Positions 52,670 to 61,369 of a stretch of DNA of 64,000 nt are shown here, piece by piece. The notes beneath the pieces were generated by a model that saw only the letters and a list, made by a program, of their open reading frames with translations, had not been told where the DNA came from and ran no database searches. Both the position numbers and the translations under genes were made by a program. Position 1 is the first letter of the stretch. Each line of letters starts with the position of its first letter. Where the stretch lies: NCBI GenBank assembly GCA_039208375.1, contig JBCCRC010000007.1, positions 1-64,000 on the forward strand, written 5' to 3'. This DNA comes from JANQPC01 sp039208375. Lineage in GTDB: Bacteria > Pseudomonadota > Alphaproteobacteria > Rhodobacterales > Rhodobacteraceae.

Positions 52670-53817
52670 CGCGCCACGCACCTAAGCCGGTGTCGTAAAG
52701 GGGTTCGGTCAACTCGCAAAAGGGCGCGCGGTCTCCCGCTAGCAATCGGCTCCTTTGCAATGCCTCAACCGCGAAAGGTCAGGCCTTTGGCGCGGTCACT
52801 CACGTCTGTTTGCCTAAGAAGTGCACTCGCGCATGGCATTTAGAACAGCGGCCACGCAAAGTGACGCGCCCGAGAGACGCCTCACTCAGCCGTTGCCACT
52901 TTAACAAAAGCCAGCCCTGACGGGCGAGTTTCTTGCCGATGCAAACTCCGACCCAACCTGCGGAAATGCCCCCGCGCGCGTGTCCCCTGGCTCTGGTGCG
53001 CGCGCGCATTTCAAACGGTGGCAGAAGGTTGAACCACAGAAAGTTGTCGAACGCGTACGCGGCTGTGCGTGCCCGGCAGAAATGCAATCCAACAGCCTCA
53101 TGCCATGGCCCGTGGCGACCGGCATCGCTGTGTCTACCCCTCCCTGGATCCGCCATTACCGCATCGGCATCAAAAGACATTGAAGAAGGACCATCGCCTC
53201 TCGCAACGCTAGGCGGCGAGCCGTTTCGTTTGTTTGCCAGACCACTTGGTCTCTGCCGCACCAGTGCGCGCACAAAAAAGCAAGCGTTTAACCGCTGCAG
53301 CCGCCCGCCCGGTACGGGGCGCACCACTATATGTGAGCCAATGCATTGATACGGATCTTCCGGATTGGTTCGGGCTGCAGTGAAGGGGCAATTAAACGCC
53401 GCGCACCATTGCCAAAGATTAAAACAGACGTCCTGATGTCGCTTTAGATTTGCTGCACGACGCAACGGCAATAGGGGGGACGCTCGCGCTTACTGGCGCC
53501 ATGGTCAAATTCCGTAGCGGGATACCATCGGCGTTTGCGCCATGCGACGTACAGCGGATCGCGAACCGCGCTTTTGCCGGACCAGCACAACGGCAAACAT
53601 CCGTAGGCTTACGCGACGCATCACTTGCCCGCATGTGTCAAAAGGGAAACGCCCACTGAGCGTTCAGGCCAGCGCGGTGACCCGGCGCAAGTGAGATGAC
53701 CTGCACCGAGTTCACGCAACGCTTGAGCGATCGCTGTGTGACCGCCTTCGGCGATGGCGCACATGAAGCACCCTGCCGCCCGTTGCGATGCGGTACTCCA
53801 GCGAGCGGTTCGCCGCC
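52670..53817. other. Gene-poor stretch between ammonia-lyase and gvpA
   Basis: About 1.15 kb with no gene I can support. Open frames on both strands (for example minus 52800-53471 and plus 52933-53349) have atypical composition and no recognised motif. The bases are less ordered than in neighbouring genes, with many stops in the frame expected from codon bias. It may be the remains of a decayed gene or mobile element, but I found no terminal repeats or transposase motif. I looked for a photoactive yellow protein pattern here and did not see one. Confidence 0.5.
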
Positions 53818-54030
53818 TTACGCCGCGGCCGGATCCACCGTAAGGCCCACGGCCTCTGCATATTTCAGCCAGGTCTCAACGGAGGAGACGACCGCACGCA
53901 CCTCAATCGCGATCAGTTCGATCCCGACGAGTGAAACCCGAACGAAGGCGTCAACGACGATGCCCTTGTCAAGAATTCGGTCCACAACTTCGGCGATAGA
54001 TGCCGAAGACACGCTTTTTTCGATTGCCAT
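53818..54030 (-). CDS. gvpA: Gas vesicle major structural protein GvpA
   Basis: This 70-residue protein polymerises into the ribs of the gas vesicle wall. The sequence is highly typical: SSIAEVVDRILDKGIVVDAF near residue 10, then VRVSLVGIELIAIEVRAVV and SVETWLKYAEAVGLT. It is the last gene of the minus-strand gvp locus, 93 nt after the preceding gene. AAAGGTGA precedes the ATG at 54030. As the most abundant vesicle protein it probably has its own promoter or a stabilised transcript; a 14-bp palindrome lies in the gap. Confidence 0.97.
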   Translation of the reverse strand: MAIEKSVSSASIAEVVDRILDKGIVVDAFVRVSLVGIELIAIEVRAVVSSVETWLKYAEAVGLTVDPAAA

Positions 54031-54068
54031 GTTTCACCTTTGTCCAATTGGCTGCCCCACCAGACGGG

Positions 54069-54082
54069 ATGCTGCGCAGCAT
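54069..54082. promoter_or_regulatory. 14-bp perfect palindrome upstream of gvpA
   Basis: ATGCTGCGCAGCAT lies 39-52 nt before the gvpA start, between gvpA and the upstream coiled-coil gene. It may be an operator for gvpA or a small hairpin that stabilises or separates the gvpA message. Confidence 0.4.
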
Positions 54083-54123
54083 GGCACCGAAATCCTAATG
54101 TGCCGCTAAGCTGCGAAAGGCCT

Positions 54124-55353
54124 TTAGCCGGCGAGGCGCTTTCTTTTCTCGTCTGCAAAGATCTCCGCGATCGCGTGGCGTAGATCGGTCAGAAACTCAT
54201 CCATCCCGTTGCGCGGTGGGCCGCCCCGTTTATCGACGAGGGCCGAAAGCTGGGTGACAATGGCGTGCTGCAGGGACGAAATCTCCCCAAGCTCCCGGCT
54301 CAGTAACTCGGTTGCCGCAATCTCGCGCCGCTCTGTGCCTTCCGAAAGCGCGCGCGCAAGGTCTGAGAGCCCGGCGCCTATGGCATCGCTACTTTCGCCA
54401 CCGGGCTGGCCTTTAGGCTGTGGCTCATCAAGGCGCTCGGCAAGCGTATCAAGACGCTCCGAAAGGGACATCAGCCCTGCCGTATCGAGCGCATCGGCGA
54501 TAACCTGGCTGACGCTCTCCGCCGGCGGGGTTGCCGCGGCAGCAATCATACTGTCAGAGAACGAATCAAGCCGGCCCAGAACCGTTGCGAGCGCAGTGCT
54601 GAACCGGGCCATGGTGGCCTTCAACTCCGCATTCTGAGCCCGGGAGTTCGTGGCATTCAACATGCGCTCCATCTGACCTTCGATCCGCGAAAGCGCTTCA
54701 TTGGGCGCGTCATTGGCCTCAAGTGCGTCGAGCCTTGCGAGCATTGCGTCATTTCTCGCATGCTCCCGCTCAGCCGCGGCATCCAGTTTAGCTGATAGCG
54801 CCGCAACGGCGGCGGGGATGTCTGGCGCGCCTGCGCCTTGCACCTGAAGCGCACGTTCGACTGTTTCAGCAACGGCTTCTTCACCCAGCACCGGGCGTGC
54901 AAGAAGGTCGGACAGCGCGCGCTTAACCTCGGAAAGCATCGCGGCCGTTTCCGGTTCAGATGGGCGCCCGTCCACGTGCCCTGCCCCGTGGGCATCTTCA
55001 CGGCCAGCGCCCGGGGGGCTATCCGGCGGCGCGCCGGGTGCCCCCAGGCGACCCTCGATTTCGTCAAGCATCGCGGTAATCGATGATTTGCCGGCGTCTG
55101 GCGGCGCGGCGCTGCGCAGGTCTGTTGCCACGATACCGAAGATGCTTAGCGAGCTTGGAATGCCGTCGGGCGCGAAGATAGCAACGCGCCCGTTATCAAC
55201 CGGCACCACATGCGTGAGCCCCGCCGCGAGCGCCCGTTGCATCAAGGCCGTGATCGGCATGGGCTTATCTTTTCCCGCAGCAATCAGATGCGTGATGCGC
55301 CCTGACTTGAGCAGAAAATCAACAAGGTCGCGGCCAAATCCAATCTCAGTCAC
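54124..55353 (-). CDS. Gas vesicle locus coiled-coil protein, unknown function
   Basis: This protein of about 409 residues has an N-terminal domain of about 85 residues (FGRDLVDFLLKSGRITHLI, HVVPVDNGRVAIFAPDG), a Pro/Gly-rich linker (about 90-130), then long Ala/Glu/Arg-rich helical segments with heptad character to about residue 375. It ends in a basic tail, IFADEKRKRLAG. No membrane helix. I do not recognise a Gvp family. Its position between gvpK and gvpA suggests a role in assembling or anchoring vesicles (inference). Start codon is GTG 55353, or TTG 55359; neither has a strong ribosome site. Confidence 0.75.
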   Translation of the reverse strand: MTEIGFGRDLVDFLLKSGRITHLIAAGKDKPMPITALMQRALAAGLTHVVPVDNGRVAIFAPDGIPSSLSIFGIVATDLRSAAPPDAGKSSITAMLDEIEGRLGAPGAPPDSPPGAGREDAHGAGHVDGRPSEPETAAMLSEVKRALSDLLARPVLGEEAVAETVERALQVQGAGAPDIPAAVAALSAKLDAAAEREHARNDAMLARLDALEANDAPNEALSRIEGQMERMLNATNSRAQNAELKATMARFSTALATVLGRLDSFSDSMIAAAATPPAESVSQVIADALDTAGLMSLSERLDTLAERLDEPQPKGQPGGESSDAIGAGLSDLARALSEGTERREIAATELLSRELGEISSLQHAIVTQLSALVDKRGGPPRNGMDEFLTDLRHAIAEIFADEKRKRLAG

Positions 55354-55434
55354 GTACAATCCGATCCCAACGGCGCTGCAAATCCTTCGACACCACCGTA
55401 CCGCTTCAAGCCTTAACGGCGGGCAAACCGATGC

Positions 55435-55761
55435 TCAGATCGTGCGGCCAAGCGGCCCAAGATCAATCGAAAGATCCTCAGGCGTCAGGCCGAAGCGAGC
55501 AGCGATATCGTGAACGGCGGCTTCGGCCCGCATGAGCGTGGTTCCGAGCGCATCCTCCTGCGCTTCGGTGAGAAGCCCCCGTTCCATCTGCCGGATCGCT
55601 TGAAGCTCCATCACCTGTCGCAAAAGTTCGATCAGGCCAAGAACAAGGCGCGCAAGGTCTTGTTCAACCGTTTCCGGCTGAAGCGCCAGGCGGCCACGGG
55701 CGGCTTCGCCCGCCACGTGGCGCGCGACTTCATCCATAGCTGCTCTTACATCAAGCTCCAT
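55435..55761 (-). CDS. gvpK: Gas vesicle protein GvpK
   Basis: This 108-residue cytoplasmic accessory protein is required for vesicle growth. The core TVEQDLARLVLGLIELLRQV and MELQAIRQMERGLLTEAQED, ending FGLTPEDLSIDLGPLG, is diagnostic of GvpK. The ATG at 55761 lies 11 nt inside the upstream GvpF/L-like gene; an in-frame ATG at 55785 would add eight residues. Followed after 81 nt by the coiled-coil gene. Confidence 0.93.
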   Translation of the reverse strand: MELDVRAAMDEVARHVAGEAARGRLALQPETVEQDLARLVLGLIELLRQVMELQAIRQMERGLLTEAQEDALGTTLMRAEAAVHDIAARFGLTPEDLSIDLGPLGRTI

Positions 55762-56365
55762 GATGCCCAGCCTGAGATGCGGCATCACCTCGCACGAGCG
55801 CTCTGGCACAGATGAAGGCGGGCCATAGCCCGGTGGCAAGGAACCGATCGGGCGGTATGCCAGAGGCACGCAACGCGATGCCAAGCTCTGGGCGCCAGCG
55901 CGCGGCCTCCGCGCGTGGACACAGAAGATCGATCACGTCACCGCACCGGCCCGGTCGCAGCGCCGCCTCGCGCGATGGCAGGTGCCTCGCGATTACAGCG
56001 AGCGCTGCGCGCGCCGCGGCCCTCTCTCGCAACCGATCGGAACCGGCACGCAGCCGCTCCCTCCCTGACAACGCGAGGGATTGGGCAGGCCGTCGATGAG
56101 TCAGCGCGAGGGTGAGTTGCCCCAAGCCCGTGGCTTCTTTGAGAAGCGATGCGATGCGCGTGGCGCTTGCTTCGCCGGGCCCCGGCGCGCCCGGGTAGGC
56201 TGGCAGAAAGGGGTCTAAGGCGCTGTGGCACATCACTTGCGCGGCAAGTCGATCACGCCCTTCGGGCGCAAACAGGGCCATGATTGGGCCCTCGATTTGC
56301 GCCCCTACCCCGGGCGGCAGAGGAGCACCGGCCAGCGCCCAGCCAAGAGGCGCCTTTCTTGTCAT
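55751..56365 (-). CDS. Divergent GvpF/GvpL-family protein
   Basis: This 204-residue protein sits inside the locus and keeps only faint GvpF/L features: a central LPAYPGAPG where the family has LPxRFG, a helical Arg/Ala-rich middle with LSGRERLRAGSDRLRERAAA, and a C-terminal ATGLWPAFICARALV matching the TGPWPPYSF ending. The usual N-terminal YLYGI strand is altered (LGWALAGAPLPPG). The start ATG overlaps the stop of the preceding GvpA-family gene (ATGA). It may be a structural variant or a decaying copy. Confidence 0.65.
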   Translation of the reverse strand: MTRKAPLGWALAGAPLPPGVGAQIEGPIMALFAPEGRDRLAAQVMCHSALDPFLPAYPGAPGPGEASATRIASLLKEATGLGQLTLALTHRRPAQSLALSGRERLRAGSDRLRERAAARAALAVIARHLPSREAALRPGRCGDVIDLLCPRAEAARWRPELGIALRASGIPPDRFLATGLWPAFICARALVRGDAASQAGHHGA

Positions 56366-56574
56366 GCGGGCGGCCGGATCTTGTCCGGCGTCGTCAAAAC
56401 CGCATTGAGACCGAGATACACGAGATCGACCTCGGCCACCGAGATCCAAAGCTCTCCGCGCAGCACAACACCGTGGTCAAGCAGGCCGTCGATTACGTCC
56501 AATAGCCGGGTATCGCCGCTCGAAAGAACATCTTCGGGCGCAAATATTCGCGGCCCGTTCCCCGATTCAGACAT
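56362..56574 (-). CDS. GvpA-family minor gas vesicle protein (GvpJ/GvpS-like)
   Basis: This 70-residue protein has the GvpA helix-strand core in the minor-protein form: LLDVIDGLLDHGVVLRGELW and SVAEVDLVYLGLNAVL, with a short N-terminal extension (MSESGNGPRIFAPEDVL). It has Asp-Leu-Val-Tyr where GvpA has Ile-Glu-Leu, as in GvpJ/GvpS-type proteins thought to act at vesicle tips or nucleation. Overlaps the previous GvpL gene by 8 nt and the next by 4 nt. Confidence 0.85.
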   Translation of the reverse strand: MSESGNGPRIFAPEDVLSSGDTRLLDVIDGLLDHGVVLRGELWISVAEVDLVYLGLNAVLTTPDKIRPPA

Positions 56575-57343
56575 GCGCCGCCTCCCGCTTTTGGCTCTCT
56601 TGCGCATGACCCGCGAAGGCGTACGGTGGCAAAGGGCCCATAACCGAAAGATCAAGCCCAAGCGCCTCTCCAGATGGCGCGAGACGTTCAAGGGCGGCCA
56701 AGAAACCTTCGGTATTCGTTCGCATCACCAGAAATGCAACGTGAGCCAAAACGCCTTGGTCTGCCGTAGCCAACGGCGACTGCGCCTCCGCAAACGAGTG
56801 AAGATCGTTCACCAAGCCTGCCACGAAACTGCGCCGGTCCCCCGCTCTCGACCGGCGCGCCGCGCGCTGATTGCGCCGTGTTGCGAGAAAGGCGCGGCCG
56901 GACGGCGCCATTGCCTTTTGCCGTTCACTGGCAGGGGGGGCGGCACTTGCGCTCTCGGCGACAGCCCCGGCACTTCCATTCAAAGCAGGGTTACGGCAGC
57001 AGTGAACGGCGAACTCCACCTGGCCAGAAAGGCGCTCGAGGTGCTTGAGATAACCGGGAACGCGCCTGACCAACGCCTGCCTCAGCGCATCTTCACCCGA
57101 AAACATTGCCCCAGGGCGCACGGGCAGCACGTCCCCAGCCTCAATGCTGGCGCAAAGCAGCGCATGATGCACAGCTCCGAGCGCCAGCGTGTCTTCAATG
57201 GCCGCGTCGCCATCCTCGCGTGGGGCCGACGCAACAGTTGCAAGCGCGACGAGCCCGCCAAGATCGACGCGAAGGTGATCGGGCGCATTGGGCCCGTCCG
57301 GCGTGAAAGGTGGAACAAAGCCGTGCAAGTGCAGAAAAGTCAC
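56567..57343 (-). CDS. gvpL: Gas vesicle protein GvpL/GvpF family
   Basis: This 258-residue protein contains VLPVRPGAMFSGEDALRQAL near residue 90 (LPxRFGxxF motif), a helical middle with VEFAVHCCRNPAL, an Ala/Ser-rich insert at about 120-165, and the C-terminal MGPLPPYAFAG typical of GvpF/L. These proteins bind GvpA and act early in nucleation. GTG 57343 is the start, overlapping the previous gvpL stop (GTGA). Confidence 0.85.
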   Translation of the reverse strand: MTFLHLHGFVPPFTPDGPNAPDHLRVDLGGLVALATVASAPREDGDAAIEDTLALGAVHHALLCASIEAGDVLPVRPGAMFSGEDALRQALVRRVPGYLKHLERLSGQVEFAVHCCRNPALNGSAGAVAESASAAPPASERQKAMAPSGRAFLATRRNQRAARRSRAGDRRSFVAGLVNDLHSFAEAQSPLATADQGVLAHVAFLVMRTNTEGFLAALERLAPSGEALGLDLSVMGPLPPYAFAGHAQESQKREAAHV

Positions 57344-58278
57344 GCAACCGCCTCCCGCACCGGTTTCGGGATCGCCTGGCCTTCGCGCCAAAGATCAAGC
57401 AACGGGGGTGGCGTTTCGGGCCTCCCCGCGGCATGCCATCCGGCAAGAAGCCGGATCGCCGCACGCACCTCGTTTGCCGCATCAGGTGCGTCGGCAGCAA
57501 GAAGGGCGCGACGTCGGGCCACGCCAAGATCACTGATCTTCCAAGTGCTTGGAAGCCCAAGGCGCACCTCGGCCTTCGGGATATCCCCACGGGACAGACG
57601 CCTAAAGACAAGCGTGCCAAACGCGGCCGCGGGGGCAGGGCCAATCTGGCGGATGAAAAACCCCTCCGTCCAAAGCGCATCGACAGCTTCGACCGCGCGC
57701 TCAAAATTCGAGTGTTCCATGCGAGAGACAAGAAGGGCGAAGCGCGCAACCGATGCGGGGCGGCACGGGAGCGTGACGATCTCCACCGCGGCCGGTACGA
57801 GAAGTGCGCCAATCTTGGCGGCCAACCGGCCCCTGAGCGCTTCCACCCCCCGCGCAATATCCTTTGCTGATACCGAGGCGGCGCGAAACAACGGCGCGAG
57901 TTCTGGCGCACTCCGAAAACTCGTTAGAACCCTGTCTTCCGCCCATCCCACTTCAACTTCGTATTGAACCCGGCCCTCGTTCGCCTCGAAAGCTTTCGAC
58001 AACACGTCGCCATTCGCCGCAGCAATCTGGGGGAGTTCGTCGGGCTCGAGATACGCGCCCGACGCGACCGGTACGATGGCGCCGCATTCGAGAAGGCGTT
58101 CGAGTACTTGCTGGCGTCGAACGGCGCGCTTTAACACGATCCGTTTCGGAACGACGCTGCGCCAGCGAGGGCGTTCCATAAGGCACGCCGTCCAGGCGCC
58201 TGCAGCGTGAAGGCGCGCGGGCCCGGCAATGTCTGCACCCGGTCTCACGGCACACAAGCCGATCAGCTCAAATCTCAA
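57340..58278 (-). CDS. gvpL: Gas vesicle protein GvpL/GvpF family, TTG start
   Basis: This 312-residue member opens with RFELIGLCAV, includes EVGWAEDRVL in the middle and ends its core with FFIRQIGPAPAAAFGTLVF, the GvpF/L pattern. A C-terminal extension of about 90 residues (ISDLGVARRRALLAADAPDA) is unusual. No ATG or GTG fits; TTG at 58278 with GAGGAG about 11 nt upstream is the best start and gives an 11-nt overlap with the ATPase gene. Confidence 0.82.
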   Translation of the reverse strand: MRFELIGLCAVRPGADIAGPARLHAAGAWTACLMERPRWRSVVPKRIVLKRAVRRQQVLERLLECGAIVPVASGAYLEPDELPQIAAANGDVLSKAFEANEGRVQYEVEVGWAEDRVLTSFRSAPELAPLFRAASVSAKDIARGVEALRGRLAAKIGALLVPAAVEIVTLPCRPASVARFALLVSRMEHSNFERAVEAVDALWTEGFFIRQIGPAPAAAFGTLVFRRLSRGDIPKAEVRLGLPSTWKISDLGVARRRALLAADAPDAANEVRAAIRLLAGWHAAGRPETPPPLLDLWREGQAIPKPVREAVA

Positions 58279-61200
58279 GGCCCGACTCCTCACCGATGAA
58301 ATCGCGCACCCGGTCCGCACGACCCTGATGGATCCGCGCCAGCGCAGACGCCAGATCGGCGCCCGTGATGTTGCTTTCCTCATCCCTGGAAACCGAACGC
58401 AGGAACGCTGTGCGCGCCGCATCCTGGCTCAAGGCCGCAAGATCGGCGCCAGACAGCCCATCGGCGGCCGTGGCAAGGTCGCCCAGATCCACATCGTCCG
58501 CCAGAGGGCGCGCGCCTAAATGAACCTCAAGGATCGCCCGGCGCGCGGCGTGATCGGGCAACTGGATGGGGATCACCATATCAAACCGACCCGGACGGGT
58601 GAGTGCGGGGTCAATCGCGCCAGGCCGGTTCGTGGCAGCCAGCACGACTAGCCCGCCGCGCGCCGCGATACCGTCCAGTTCCACCAGCATCTGTGCGACG
58701 AGCCGGTCAACCGTACCATCGCCGCGCCCGCGCCGCGGGGCTAGCGCGTCAAGCTCATCAAAGAACACAATGGCCGGCGCGGCGTTGCGGGCCTTGGCGA
58801 ACGTGTCGGCGAGGGCCTGTTCGGCCTCGCCCAAAAACGGCGACAGGATTGTAGTGGCGCGAACCGATAGAAAGTTCATGCCAGTCTCGCCCGCCAACGC
58901 CCGCGCGAGTAGCGTTTTTCCCGAACCTGGCGGGCCGCTCAGCAGAATGCCACGCGTCGGCGTGAGTCCGAGGCGCGCCATTGCTGCGCGATTGCGGTGC
59001 GGGGCGAGAACGGCGTCGGTCAACGCGGCCTTGGCGGCGTCAAGCCCGCCAATCTCGGCCCAGCCCGTTGGTGGCACCGCCACCTCCGCGCCCCGCAAAG
59101 CACTTGGCCCGGTTCGCGCCATCGCGACGTCAAGATCTTCCATCCGAATGTCCAGTGCATCGGGGCTGATATCCGCGGCGCGGCCGTCAGCGGCCTCAAG
59201 CGCCCGCGCAAGGCTGGCCAGCGCAGCCTCGCGGGCGACCGCAGCAAGATCAGCCCCGGTGTAGCCCGCCGCACGGTCTGCAACAGACGCCAACGACACT
59301 GCGGGCCCTAAGGGCGCCGCGCCGAGATGCACTTGCAGTATTTCGTGCCGCGCCGCCGTGTCGGGAACGCGGAACGGGATCTCCCGGTCAAAACGACCCG
59401 GGCGTCGAAGCGCCGGGTCGATTGCATCGGGAAGGTTCGTTGCTGCAATCACAATCACTTGCCCGCGATCGGAAAGCCCGTCCATCAGGGTAAGAAGCTG
59501 CGCCACCACGCGCCGTTCGACCTGTTTTTCGGCCGAGAGGCCGGCGCGGCGGGGAGCAATTGCGTCGATCTCATCGATGAAGATGATTGCCGCACGGTCA
59601 GCTCGGGCGGCATCGAACACCGCCCGAAGCGCAGCTTCGCTTTCGCCGTAGTGCTTTGAAACGATCTCTGGCCCGGCAATCTCATAAAATGCGGCGCGGG
59701 TCTGCTCTGCAATCGTTCGGGCGAGGAGCGTCTTTCCAGTGCCTGGCGGGCCTGTAAAGAGGATGCCGCGCGGCGGAGCAATGCCGAGCCGTTCAAACAA
59801 GTCAGGGCGCTCCAGCGGCGTGGCCACCATTTCGTGAACCCGCGCAATCTCATCCCGCAGGCCGCCCAGTGCCTCGTAGCCCTTCAGGCGCGCGCCCGCG
59901 CTTTCGACGGGTCGCACCAGCGAAAGCGTGCTATATTCGGAAAACATGCCCGGGCCATCGGGGGTGAGGGCCTGTACCGTCAATTGCGTGCGCTGCCCCC
60001 CTCGCAGGGAAAGCGGTAGCGTTTCGCCGGGGGCCAGCGGAAGATCGAACAAGGCATCAGAGAGGTCGTCCACCCCGATGTCGCCCCCACCATCAACTAT
60101 CAACACTGCCGTTTCGATGCGGGGAAGCGGCGCGGGGGCCACGCCGACCACTTCGCCATCGGAAGCGCCGAGCCGCGCCGAAAGGGTGGCGTCGATCTGT
60201 ATCTGCCCGGGCGCCACATCACCCGGCACGGCGCGGGCAAAGACAGTCTGTGTTGCAGACAGCTGCACCGTATCGCCGGGGCTCATGCGCAGGTCCGACA
60301 TATCAGCGTGGCGGAGGCGCACCAGAGCGCGCCCTGTGGCGGGAGTGTTTTGGATTTGGGCATGAAGGGCGACTTGTCGGAGAGTGCCGCCCGCGCCATT
60401 TGTTGCGAGCGGTACGCTCTGCGCAGGCGGGTCAGCGACGTCTCCAACCTCTTTCGACGCGTCGCCTGGCGTTGCGGGGCTGGGTGACGCCATCGTGGGG
60501 ATCGTGACCGCCGTTTCCACTGCCGAAGCGCGATCCCGCTCGTCGACTGGCTGCGTCGTATCGCAACCCGGCGCGGCCAGTTCCACTTCTTCATCCGCGC
60601 TCTCGGCCATCTCCTGCAGTGGCGGCTCAGCGCCCGCCGCCGTCGCCGCAGAATTCAGGCCGTCACCAAGCACCAGCGGTTCTTCCGCATCCCCAACCTC
60701 AGCCGCCGAGACCGTCGGCGCTCGGCTGCTGGCTTCTGGGCTCGGATGTCCCGGGTCTGGTCCCGCCCGGGCAGCAGCCGCCGCAGGCGCAGTTGGAATT
60801 GCTTGTGCTGTCGCGGCGGTGTTTTCGCCTTCATCTCTCGCCCCGCCGTTGGATGCATGGTCTCCGCTGGCAACGCGCCGCGACGGCTCAGTGCCAGCCG
60901 CGTTGCCCACCCGCTCTGCATTCCCCGCACGCATGGTAGGGTCTGGCGCAGCGCCATTGTCGGCAAACCTATCGGGGCGATCGGGCTCTCCCCTGCGCGG
61001 CGTGCCCGGTTGCGCGGCGTTTCGTTCGGGCGCGTGCCCGGTCTGTGGCGGCTGGGGCGGCTGGGGCGCGCCGGATGCCGGCTGGGCCGCCGGCGTATCC
61101 GCAGGCGCTTCCCGCCCTGGCAAACGATCTTCGCCAAGGTCGCGGCGAGCCACCCCATCTTGAGGTGTACCACCGGGCCCAATCGGGGGGATCTGCGCTG

Positions 61201-61369
61201 CCTCGTCGCTTAAGAAGCCAGCCGCGGGCTCTGCACGTAGGGCCGGGCTTGCACCATCGCTCCCGGCCTTGTCACTTGAAGTTCTGGCGCCCCGGAACGC
61301 GCCCGAAGAGAGCCCGCTACGGTTGGGGCCAGCGCGGCCCGTCCAGTCCCCACGATCCGGCCCCGTCAT
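58268..61369 (-). CDS. CDC48-type double AAA ATPase of the gas vesicle locus
   Basis: This is a 1033-residue protein. Residues 1-330 are a Pro/Ala/Gly/Glu-rich, probably disordered region. A CDC48 N-like domain (double-psi barrel, about 330-490) follows, then two AAA modules. D1 has GPPGTGKT at 540-547, IIFIDEID at 595-602 and arginine fingers in RRPGRFDREI. D2 has GPPGSGKT at 812-819, IVFFDELD at 867-874 and TRPGRFDMVI. Both modules look catalytically competent. It probably remodels Gvp complexes during assembly (inference). The MoxR-type GvpN is not visible in the window. ATGA overlap with gvpG. Confidence 0.9.
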   Translation of the reverse strand: MTGPDRGDWTGRAGPNRSGLSSGAFRGARTSSDKAGSDGASPALRAEPAAGFLSDEAAQIPPIGPGGTPQDGVARRDLGEDRLPGREAPADTPAAQPASGAPQPPQPPQTGHAPERNAAQPGTPRRGEPDRPDRFADNGAAPDPTMRAGNAERVGNAAGTEPSRRVASGDHASNGGARDEGENTAATAQAIPTAPAAAAARAGPDPGHPSPEASSRAPTVSAAEVGDAEEPLVLGDGLNSAATAAGAEPPLQEMAESADEEVELAAPGCDTTQPVDERDRASAVETAVTIPTMASPSPATPGDASKEVGDVADPPAQSVPLATNGAGGTLRQVALHAQIQNTPATGRALVRLRHADMSDLRMSPGDTVQLSATQTVFARAVPGDVAPGQIQIDATLSARLGASDGEVVGVAPAPLPRIETAVLIVDGGGDIGVDDLSDALFDLPLAPGETLPLSLRGGQRTQLTVQALTPDGPGMFSEYSTLSLVRPVESAGARLKGYEALGGLRDEIARVHEMVATPLERPDLFERLGIAPPRGILFTGPPGTGKTLLARTIAEQTRAAFYEIAGPEIVSKHYGESEAALRAVFDAARADRAAIIFIDEIDAIAPRRAGLSAEKQVERRVVAQLLTLMDGLSDRGQVIVIAATNLPDAIDPALRRPGRFDREIPFRVPDTAARHEILQVHLGAAPLGPAVSLASVADRAAGYTGADLAAVAREAALASLARALEAADGRAADISPDALDIRMEDLDVAMARTGPSALRGAEVAVPPTGWAEIGGLDAAKAALTDAVLAPHRNRAAMARLGLTPTRGILLSGPPGSGKTLLARALAGETGMNFLSVRATTILSPFLGEAEQALADTFAKARNAAPAIVFFDELDALAPRRGRGDGTVDRLVAQMLVELDGIAARGGLVVLAATNRPGAIDPALTRPGRFDMVIPIQLPDHAARRAILEVHLGARPLADDVDLGDLATAADGLSGADLAALSQDAARTAFLRSVSRDEESNITGADLASALARIHQGRADRVRDFIGEESGLEI

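Noticed and set aside
52800..53471. Minus-strand frame of 223 codons in the gene-poor region, with a Cys-x2-Cys near its end
   Set aside because: No plausible start context, irregular composition and no family pattern; reported only as part of the unassigned stretch.
56225..57967. Plus-strand frame of 580 codons across the gvp genes
   Set aside because: Composition is basic and low in structure, with no motif; the opposite strand has four overlapping gvp genes with clear family motifs.
60384..61163. Long plus-strand open frame (259 codons) opposite the 5' part of the AAA ATPase gene
   Set aside because: It mirrors the Pro/Ala/Gly-rich coding strand; high GC removes stops. No ribosome site or motif, and the minus-strand frame is continuous with the AAA domains.
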